This document shows, one piece after another, positions 55,804 to 64,000 of a DNA stretch of 64,000 bases. The notes beneath the pieces were generated by a model that saw only the letters and a list, made by a program, of their open reading frames with translations, ran no database searches and was not told where the DNA came from. Within the stretch, counting starts at the first letter, position 1; the number at the start of each line of letters is the position of its first letter. Source of the stretch: Telopea speciosissima (taxonomy: Eukaryota > Streptophyta > Magnoliopsida > Proteales > Proteaceae); contig NC_057925.1 of NCBI RefSeq assembly GCF_018873765.1, forward strand, positions 58,354,970 through 58,418,969. Reading direction: 5' to 3'. Made by a program: the position numbers and the translations under genes.

Positions 55804-56004
55804 ATGCTGCAGTTATTCTTCGCCGTAGCTTTCTCCGCGGTGCCTTTGACGCTCTATGTTCCACCGATTCGAAGCTTGAATCTCTTCGTGGAGACGATAG
55901 AGACTCTTCTAAGACAGAGCACAGATTACACCGTTAGACTCTATCCCCGTATTCGGCTCGCGTGGTCCAGGATCCTGGCTTATGTTCTTCGTATCCGGAT
56001 TTAG
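55804..56004 (+). CDS. Conserved plant small hydrophobic protein, 66 aa
   Basis: Complete single-exon frame starting MLQLFFAVAFSAVPLTLYVP and ending LAWSRILAYVLRIRI before TAG. Residues 2-20 form one hydrophobic segment that could be a membrane anchor or signal. A mid part SLNLFVETIETLLRQSTDY and a basic C-terminus with several arginines follow. I recall short plant proteins of unknown function with this same start, but cannot name a gene. Support for a real gene is the TATA box, the CT-rich leader and a first in-frame ATG with normal codon use. 3' UTR introns are possible downstream (56.2 kb on). Confidence 0.75.
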   Translation: MLQLFFAVAFSAVPLTLYVPPIRSLNLFVETIETLLRQSTDYTVRLYPRIRLAWSRILAYVLRIRI

Positions 56005-57052
56005 AAATTGTAGATTATTAATTCATTATTATTGGATTCAGATCTTACTGATTTTGTTTGTCTACCCCTTTTTATACTTTGTAAAGTTTGCAGTTTTGAG
56101 GGAAAAAGGTTTACCCCTATTTTGATTTTATTAGGGTTTTATTGGTTGATTTGAGTTGTATCTTTGTACATGGAGGTTATTCTTCTCAGGTAAAATAATA
56201 CAGCGAATTCAGTTTGTTAAGTATCCTTCTTTGTTCATTCTTCTTTTCTGTTCTCTCTATTTCTTCAATTTTTCCTTGAAGGAGACGCGTTTCAGATGGA
56301 TTTGTAAACTGAAGTGGATTATGTACGTGTGTGCCTTTGCGTTTCTACTTTCTTGATATTGGGCGATTTTAGTGATGGGCTCGTGAAAGACAAATTTCAG
56401 AAATGGTTTGTGTTTATTTTTCTTCTTTCTCTTGTAAGTTTTGATTGGGAATTCCCCCCCCCCCACCCTCTCTCCTCTTCTATTTGGGGTTTGTCCTCAT
56501 TTCCTTTTTCTGCTTGAATCTGGGTCTCTGTTTTCCCCCCAAAATAAAAATCTGGGTCTCTGTTTTGATGATTTGGGAACTGGAAATGCTGTAAGTTGAC
56601 TTCATGCTCTGTTTTTTTTTTTTTTTAGTTTCTCTTACAATGTGAAAACTTGGAATTTCTTTATGGATGCTGTCTGTATATAAGTTCCGTACTGTTCTTG
56701 ATTCAAATATGCATACTCTCTCTCTCTCTCGGATTTAATCTCAGAATCGGTTCCAAACGACTCTTCATATGTGAAAAGTGTAAACCCAGCAATCTGATCC
56801 CAAAAACCCTAGAATGTCTCTCTCAATGATCCCAAATCTCCTTTTCTGGGGTTTGTTTTGGTTTTCTAATCTTGTGTTTATCGATAAGTTGGTTTTAAAA
56901 TTTTGTGTTTGTTGAGGAATGGGCTGTAGTATCTTTATTCGTTTTCCTTTACTGTTTTGTCTTCAGTCTTGATTGTTAAGATTAAGCAAAGATGAGTATA
57001 GTTTATTCTTGATTTGGTTGCGGGTTTTAAGAACACAAGGACCTCTCTGGTA
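56005..57052. other. 3' UTR and flank of the small-protein gene
   Basis: T-rich sequence with a C-run (56453-56464), a T-run (56611-56626) and a short CT repeat (56717-56730). No other gene. Confidence 0.5.
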
Positions 57053-57275
57053 CATGGTTTGAGGTAATTATCGGATTGGCCGATTTTGGCTGGATCGGAT
57101 CGGTATCGACCGAGACCGATCCCAATACTGATCCGATCCAGCTGTACGGACAGGGATAAAAATATAAATTTCTTTTTTTATTTATAAGAAAATAGGGACA
57201 AAAGTGTCATATATGCCTGAGTTTGGACGATTCCAATCCAATCCGATCCAGCCGATACCGAGATCACGAACCATG
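57053..57275. mobile_element. CATGG-family element (ggatcggtatcg type) with 8-bp duplication
   Basis: Begins CATGGTTTGAGG and ends GATCACGAACCATG. Flanking 8-mers ctctggta (57045-57052) and ctcaggta (57276-57283) agree at 7 of 8. The ends consist of gatcggatcggtatcgacc and ccgatccagccgataccgag words. A partial relative lies at about 57380-57522. Confidence 0.82.
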
Positions 57276-57559
57276 CTCAGGTATGAGGCCTGGTCCGTAA
57301 AACATAACATCGATGAGACGAACCATCGTAAAGTTGTGTGGGTATGTGATCCGGGTCATGGAATTAGTTCATCATGATGGCTGTTACCGATACCTATTGG
57401 CCTTAACGGGTCGATTCTAGATAAAAAAATTTCCATAAAAAACCCAAAACCCCATAGCCATACCATATTGGCCAATCCTTATCGGTATTGGTCTTGGTCC
57501 GTATTGATTCTTAAAACCATGATTGGGATTCAAAGTCAAGTGTGTGGGAAAAAAATCAA

Positions 57560-57740
57560 TGCAATATGGTATAGTTTGGGGTGGAGAAGTTGACACCTGG
57601 CATGTGCAACATCTAACGGTGCCAACTTAAGAATAAAGAAAAAAAAAATGGATCAATGAATTCAAACCGTTGGATGTTGCGCCTGTCACTCTATTAGGTG
57701 TCAATAACTCCACTCCGAATTGCACCGCACTACACCATTG
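57560..57740. repeat. Foldback MITE
   Basis: atggtatagtttggggtgga, gttgacacctggcatgtgca and catctaacggt are mirrored by aaccgttggatgttgc, aggtgtcaataactccac and ccgcactacacca. Non-coding. Confidence 0.75.
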
Positions 57741-57865
57741 GAGAATTGGAGATGATTTTTAAAGAGGAGAGATAAGGGGGATCAACATATTAAATGAGGA
57801 GACGGAGAGAAAAGAGGGAAGTACACACTTTTTCCTTCAATATATTTCAGTGTTTTTTCACCAAC

Positions 57866-57925
57866 AGCTGCCTAGTGCAGTTGGTGAGCTGTGGTGTGCT
57901 TCATGGCCATGCTATGGAGTGTGAT
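57866..57925 (+). mobile_element. SINE head, second copy
   Basis: agctgcctagtgcagttggt gagctgtggtgtgcttcatg matches 47690-47750. It then diverges into unrelated sequence. Confidence 0.5.
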
Positions 57926-58079
57926 CTCTGCACCTATGCCCCAGCCAATGGAAGAATGCTCATAGACATTAGTCATGGGGGTCTAGGGGGCGTGATGGTC
58001 ATTTAACATGCCTCTATGTTTGGGCACATGAGCCAAGCTGCCATGCTCTCCCACATAAAACACTCACCCAAAAATATTT

Positions 58080-59100
58080 TAGTGTTTTCGTAAAATGTTT
58101 AAGGGAAAAAAAATCCCCACAGCCCACGCAACTGTGGGGATCCCCCATGTGCATTCTTTGTCAACGAAATTATTTTCTGTTGTGATTGGTATGGAATGGA
58201 AGATAACTCTCACATGAGTAGCCTAGGAAACCCTAACCCAAAATTTAAATTTGGGTATCTTCTTTTAGCATTCATAAAGGCCTCCCCTATTGAAAATTGC
58301 TTAGATATGATGATGCATTGATTACAATTTGGGAAACTTCTGTCGGTCCCCTAAACTTATGTTGTATTTACCCAATTCCTCTGCGAAACACTTCTTTTTT
58401 TAATTTCCTTAAGAAAGTAGTCTTTTAGTTCTCCTTCTCACCTGGATTTTTAAAGAACCCAAATTGCCCCTCAATAGCAATTTTTCCACTATTTTTTCTA
58501 TTAATCTTTTAATCTACTTATTTATTTACATCATATTCATAAGTACATATTAAAATGAATAAACTATGCATTACATAATTATTGATGTGACATTATTCCT
58601 TTAATATCTATATTTAATTCTAACATCAACTGAGTTTAATTTATTGGGATTAAAAATAAAAAGAAATACTTCATAGAAGAGTTTGTATAAATATAGATTA
58701 AGTGTGCTGGATTGAGAGAGATTTCCCCACCACAATTCATTCATCAACAAATAAAAAAAGTCATTGTGAACTTGATCGGCTTTTTGCCCTTAAAAGTGTT
58801 CATAAGGGTGTCAATTGTTATGGAAAATAACTTTTGTATGATTACGATTTTTGTATTATTCATTGATTAAAGGAAGAATATGACAACAAAGTCGAATACC
58901 CAAAAAAAAAAAAAAACCACAAAGTCAAGATGTTTGATTTTGATTTTTGATTTGTTCTGGTGCCTAATTTAGAGAATCCGGCCACGTTGAGAACCCTAAT
59001 TATTTTACCTGTGGAATCCCTGGTTCCTTAAGTCCACTAGAAAGAATCATTGCTGAACAAGCCCAGATGTTTCCCATATTCATTGCAAGGAAAAAGCATC
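58080..59100. other. Intergenic, nothing recognised
   Basis: AT-rich with an A-run (58902-58916). A minus-strand open stretch at 59000-59100 (MNMGNIWACSAMILSSGLKE) is not recognised and has no support. Confidence 0.4.
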
Positions 59101-59451
59101 TAAGGGCCTTTTTGATATCATTTTTCATTTTGTTTTTTTTTTTTTTTAATTTAGAAAAATTATTACTAAAAATTATTTTTGATGAAAAAATAAAATGTAT
59201 TTGATAACTATTAAACAAAATAGCTTGTACAATGAAAAATAAATTTGATAACTATTTATGTGTAAATAATTTGTAGAGAAATTGAGTCAAGACCCATATA
59301 TATTTTAGTGATAGGTGAAGAAATTCTCCCTTCACCCATCTTCTTTACCAAATCAACTGTAAATTCATCTTGAGCGTTGCTTTCGTTTGCTTCCGCCATG
59401 CCGTCACGCCAACCTCCGCCTCCGTCGCTGCGTTGCAAAGAGGCCCTTAAT
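59101..59451. mobile_element. hAT-like MITE with TAAGGGCCT ends and GC-rich inside
   Basis: Starts TAAGGGCCTTTTTGATATC and ends GCAAAGAGGCCCTTA, an inverted pair. The right part is GC-rich and codon-like on the minus strand (MQRSDGGGGWRDGMAEANES), suggesting captured host sequence. No clear target duplication. Confidence 0.55.
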
Positions 59452-59929
59452 CTTTAGCTTTTGTGCCGAGATCTGAGCCTGACAGAGAGCATAGCTTCCA
59501 AGTCCCCATGTCCCAATTTTCCAAAGTCGGCGTCGCACTTGCATCGCACCTACCCATTAAAAATCCCAAACAAGTAAATGTATCTTCCTTAGAAACATCC
59601 TTCACCGCGTTCACACACGCTTTGCCTTTATTGTCTCTTTCCCCTCACCGTCCTGTCTCTCTGTTCACATTCGCTGCTTTGCACCCTTGAATTGTCCGAA
59701 AACATTTTTGCAGCAAACAACAATATTATAAGGGCTGAGAATATCAATCCCAAGTCTGAACCCAAACAAATCGTGAATACCAAACTCAAAAAAATATGAA
59801 TTCAACTATCTAAAAGCAGAGCCAATTTAATTAAACCACTAAATTCTTATCATAACCACGAGCATTAACTGAAAAGGAAACAAAAAGTTGCAGAGAGGTC
59901 AAGACTACATTTTACCCAATACACCTTTG

Positions 59930-60240
59930 AACTTAATGCTCTCCAATTCTGCACTTCTGACGGAAGAAGACCACGTTTACCGTAAAGATGAAGATGAGAG
60001 CAAGGAAGGGAAGAAGGGCTTCGGTTCCATCTACCGTGGTTCTTTCACCTCCGGCCAAGAATATCGCCATCAAGCTTATGTATTCCGGCTCATTACAGGG
60101 GAGCGGGAGTTCCAGAACGAGTTATCACTCGCCGGGAAGATCGATTGCAACCGTGTGGTGTCCCTGCTCTCGAGTTCCTTCAAAATCTCTATCTCGTTGC
60201 AGGGAGATGAAGAAAAAGGAGGCGGGCTTGTCTTTCTAAA
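59930..60240 (+). pseudogene. Receptor-like cytoplasmic kinase N-terminal fragment
   Basis: One frame reads GFGSIYRGSFTSGQ (glycine-rich loop) and EREFQNELSLAGKIDCNRVV SLL. The middle, with the lysine strand IAIKLMYSGSLQGSG, is in another frame. At least two frameshifts therefore break it. The order fits subdomains I-IV of the At2g45590-like kinase group. The catalytic loop, DFG and all later parts are missing. The sequence turns unrelated after VVSLL. It lies near hAT-like terminal sequences (59101, and accaaacacgcctta at 60388-60402) and may have been moved by one. Confidence 0.8.
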
Positions 60241-60402
60241 AATGAATGAAAATATCTATTTTACCCTTTACATTTGGGTCGCACATGCTCAATATACTTT
60301 ACTAGCAAAAAAATTTAAAAAAAAATCTCCATTATCATTTTTAGGTGTCTTCTATTATTTTGATGTTTTGTAAATAGAAATACTGAAACCAAACACGCCT
60401 TA

Positions 60403-61650
60403 ATGCAATAAACGTTCATTCTAAATGCTTGAATAATACTCAACCTACGCCCGGCACAAGCCGTTTATTAATTGGTCAATTTGATTTCGAGCTTTAACTG
60501 ATTAATTCTATTTGAGCCTATCAGTGCAGGCCAGCTTTTGACAAGGATCATATTACCATTAGCATTTACTTGGTATTGCCCCTTTCATATTGTAAGGAAG
60601 GAGAGGCCAAAAATTTGTGGTCTATAAAGATGATGGTACATAAACTTGCTACCAAGACCCCACACACAAGGGCTCATCAATCTTGGATGAAAATCAACCA
60701 GATGGAACCCACTTGGGTTGGACTATTGAACCTACACTCTTCAGGTCATGAATCTCAATAAACAGAGAAATCTTTGTTTTTTTAAGGTGTAAAATTGTAA
60801 TGACCCAGGATCGAAGGAGTCAACAGGGGACCAACAGATCAGGGGCCAATAGGTGCCACAGGGCCACACTTCTTGGAAAGCAAGTAAACAACTACCAAAT
60901 CATCAAGTGCATTATTTAGCAATTAGGACCAAGTTTCTCTCCACCATCGAGGGGCGGGAATGGATATCGGGAGGATATTTTGGAACATACCAAAACTTTA
61001 GGAGGGGTTTGTGAACCCTAGGATGGTGGGTGAACGGTGAACCATCCTCTATGAGTAGAAGAAAACATGACATTGAAATTGAATTGGTACTCGTTAAATT
61101 TGTCCATATGATAGATTTCCAAGGAGTGCACCATGTTGCAGTCCTTGGTACGAGGGTTCTTCAATGGCTAAGTTGTTGAATGTACTCGATCAACTAAATT
61201 TTAAAAACACTTGGGGCCTAGAGGCTATCATCAACATATAATCTCCTGATTCGGATCAAGAAAATTTTTGGGTGTACAGAAAAAGCACACAAGCTATAAT
61301 AAAGCTCAAGATCATATAAAGAGATGATAAACAAACAAAGTTTACCTGATCTGCAACAATAGTATGTGATTCCTATGTAGTACAACCACAGTTCAGGAAT
61401 ACATATACCCGTCCCAAGAAGAATCTGCTATTAGCAAACAATAATGAGTGTCAAGGATAAATAAATTTGTTGATACTCTACACCACAAAAAGAGCACCCC
61501 AGACCACTTTAAAGGCTTCATATAGGCTGGTCAAGGATCTGGTAAGGCATCAAGGATGCAAAATTTTCCATCCATTCCAGAAGAAAAGTTCAGACTTTTC
61601 AAATAGACTTCACTTCATTTTCACCAACACCAGTCCCCTGGACCCTGATC
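60403..61650. other. Intergenic, nothing recognised
   Basis: Mixed sequence with short open frames of no recognisable family. Confidence 0.45.
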
Positions 61651-61662
61651 CTCTACTGCTGA

Positions 61663-61805
61663 GCTGCCCGGCAGGACCCTACTGCCAAGACACAACAAGG
61701 CAGGGAATGACCTCCTTACCCCTGCCCGACCGCCTTGCCCAAGTGGGGGGTAAGGCGGTCATTCCCTGCCTTGCTGTGTCTTGGCAGTAGGATCCTGCCG
61801 GGCAG
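61663..61805. repeat. 60-bp-arm hairpin
   Basis: Left arm 61663-61722 (gctgcccggcaggaccctac and onward to cttacccc) pairs with 61745-61805 (ggggtaaggcggtcattccc to cctgccgggcagc) with only a few mismatches. The spacer is 22 bases. Confidence 0.9.
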
Positions 61806-62040
61806 CCCCCCGGCCCCACCTTTTCTTTCTTTCTCCTTGCTTTTGCTTTTTCTAGATTATTCGATTCTCTTTCTCTCTATTCCCCCCCCGGGGGGTAAGG
61901 CGGTCATTCCCTGCCTTGCTGTGTCTTGGCAGTAGGATCCTGCCGGGCAGCCCCCCGGCCCCACCTTTTCTTTCTTTCTCCTTGCTTTTGCTTTTTCTAG
62001 ATTATTCGATTCTCTTTCTCTCTATTCCCCCCCCCCACCC
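61745..62040 (+). repeat. 145-bp tandem duplication containing one hairpin arm
   Basis: About 61745-61889 and 61890-62034 are near-identical (taaggcggtcattccctgcc, ggcagccccccggccccacc and ttattcgattctctttctct), each ending in a C-run. Confidence 0.92.
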
Positions 62041-62660
62041 CCCACCCCCCACTTTACATCAACTAGTGTTTTAGATGTATAACTCCAATCATAAAATTAT
62101 CAGTTTTGATAGGTGTCTCTCTGTTATCTGCAATTTCTGTGTTATCCAATGCAAATGTTCTCCAAGTTGTGCAATCTGGAGGGTATCTATAGGTCACAGG
62201 TAAAATATGGTTTGCCCTGAAACCATTAATAATGGTTGGGTTTGGCCTTTCTGAATTCTTAGTATGTGACATTCATATGTATTTCATGAACCCTATTTTC
62301 ACCAAGCAGTTTTTTTTGAAGTGATCATATAGCACCAAAACAGAATCCCAATAAAATTTCAAAATATAATGCCACTTAAAATTAACAACCACTTATAGTT
62401 TTACTTGAAATGTATAACAAGACATTTGGTCGTTCTAACACAGAAAAACTTGAGAAGACCCCAATCTTTATTATTGAGATCTTTGCATTCAATGCATGAA
62501 ACAGAGATTTGATCTTTAAACTCCAAATTTTTGTAACAACTAAAAAGACCTAATACAGTGACAGCTTTTTCTTCTTCAAAACAACACGAAATAAGAAGCA
62601 ACCATTTCTAGGGCCTCTTGACATCAAAATATAGAAACTGAAACCTACCCATGATGCAGA
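62041..62660. other. Intergenic, nothing recognised
   Basis: AT-rich sequence without coding or repeat signature. Confidence 0.4.
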
Positions 62661-62830
62661 AAACACAACGAAAGAACAATCAAACAACCACAACGCAAGG
62701 ATATACGTGGTTCGGCAAGGTGCCTACGTCCACGGTGAGATGAGAACATCTTCACTAGCAATGGAGAATAAAGGGTTACAAGCTCACTTCCTCCCAGCTC
62801 TCTGGTTACAAAGAATTCCCTCTTAACCCT
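62660..62830 (-). mobile_element. Possible LTR fragment
   Basis: tacgtggttcggcaaggtgc and ctacgtccacggtgagatg are phrases common in plant LTRs. No partner LTR is in the window. Confidence 0.35.
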
Positions 62831-64000
62831 AAATTACCCAATCGCTATCAATTTAAAGGGATCGAAAAACATAGAGATACAATCCTCAACACAAAATTGA
62901 TGTTGTGATCTAATGAAGAAGGAAACACATTAATCTCATATTCAGGTGAGATAAGAGGCAGACTGCTGCAAATGGATCAGTAGGGTGACAAACTCCAAAT
63001 CTCTAAAACTTCAGGGTCAGAATGATAGAGAACCTCTAGCACCAAATAAGATTATTGTGAGAACATTCATTGCAATCCATGACATGCACTTGTTAATTTG
63101 CTCGATGCATCCTTAAACAGATCCAGGAATTCAACATTGATAACAGCAACACCATATCACCAGTCAATCCGAAAGGGGGCTTGATCGACAATCCCGAATT
63201 CAATTTGGATACGAAGCCTAGAGTTCCTGAGCCGACACTTAACGCAACTCTTTTTAGCCAATATGACTTTTTTGCCAGAGCTTGCCTTGTCCATGAATAC
63301 CTCTTCTCCTCAGCACCACAACCATCTATCAACATGTGTGGTACTAGATGGTTTATTTCACCACTTCCATTTAAACTTGTAAAGCTAGATGGTTTTATCA
63401 ACTGCAAGCATCAAGAGATTATCTATATAATTGGTATAGAGAAGTTGGCATGTCAAGGTAGACATATTTATTACCGTCTCTTATAAAACAATGACCATTA
63501 AATAAAGGACAAGAGATACAAACTAAGACTGAAACTCTACCTTCAATGTCACTTGAATGTGTTATAAAGGTTTGTAATAGGTTTTTGTTCATATCCAGAA
63601 AATCATTTCATCATCGATCACGAACAAAGCTCTGTCAGCAACCTCAATTTCAATTAGGATAAAGAGGCATGATGTTGCTGAACCCAAATAGGCAATTATT
63701 CACCTTGCTTTGTGATTTCAATGTCAATATTATGTTATACCTACAAATATATTAGCATCAATCATAGTGGATAAGAAAGTGGATTCACAGGCCAAGTCAA
63801 TATATGAGAAAATGTTATATAAACTACAGAGACTTTAGATATTGTAGGGATATGTGATTTCTGTCTCTCCCATGAATTTGTAACTATCTAAGGCAAGTAA
63901 TTTTGAAAACTAAGTAATACATATTATCAACCAACTTAAATGAACACTGATACATCCAAGATTCACTGAACCAGTCAACGGCTGCCATGTGTCACAAAGC
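62831..64000. other. Intergenic, no supported gene
   Basis: The longest frame (63181-63486, plus) has no recognisable motif and overlaps an equally long minus frame. I make no call. Confidence 0.4.

Noticed and set aside
55649..55864. 71-residue minus frame over the small-protein gene
   Set aside because: Arg/Glu-rich shadow of the CT-rich leader on the opposite strand.
63181..63486. 101-residue plus-strand frame
   Set aside because: Opposed by an equally long minus frame; no motifs; a chance frame is more likely.

Overview
This is plant nuclear DNA, almost certainly from a dicot with a fairly large genome. The evidence is AT-rich sequence, spliceosomal introns of up to 6.5 kb, four Au-type SINE copies, RTE-like and other LINEs, copia and Ty3/gypsy remnants, many small non-autonomous elements, and plant genes. 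I cannot name the species. A basal eudicot or magnoliid would fit as well as a core eudicot.

Layout. (1) About 1.1-41.1 kb, + strand: one long ARM/HEAT-repeat gene of a conserved, uncharacterised plant family. I can place 20 exons whose phases join without a break from 5296 to the stop at 41089, plus a likely earlier exon at 1113-1180. Together they give about 956 residues; the N-terminus lies upstream of the window. The introns carry most of the repeats: a miniature LTR element at 738-1018, an inverted PB1-gene fragment pair around a 55-bp hairpin (1.45-2.9 kb), two related non-autonomous LTR elements (7.7-12.5 kb and 25.7-29.1 kb), a LINE (8.7-11.7 kb), two RTE-type LINEs (19.2-20.8 kb and 30.6-32.7 kb), a copia 3' end (16.6-17.05 kb), a gypsy-like gag remnant (35.3-35.8 kb) and several small DNA elements. 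(2) 42.86-45.44 kb, - strand: a complete three-exon MIF/D-dopachrome tautomerase-like gene (MDL family), 115 residues. (3) 55.6-56.0 kb, + strand: a TATA-led gene for a 66-residue hydrophobic protein. (4) 59.9-60.25 kb: a broken N-terminal fragment of a receptor-like cytoplasmic kinase gene. (5) 46-55 kb and 56-64 kb are otherwise repeat-rich intergenic DNA with foldback elements, a MULE-like element with about 480-bp terminal inverted repeats (52.47-54.05 kb), tandem hairpins (61.7-62.0 kb) and microsatellites.

The most striking repeat signals are these. First, a family of elements ends in CATAG/CATGG and its complement and is flanked by 8-bp target duplications. Its members are filled with short self-complementary words (aaggcg, cgaaatttcg, cgagatctcg, ggtatcg) that differ between members. 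Second, two 281-289-bp miniature LTR retrotransposons have 65-68-bp LTRs directly followed by a tRNA-Met-type primer-binding site. Third, an inverted pair of captured PB1-gene 5' ends surrounds a near-perfect hairpin. Fourth, a 71-bp tandem duplication copies a splice donor of the ARM gene. No operon-like cooperation between the genes is expected or seen.
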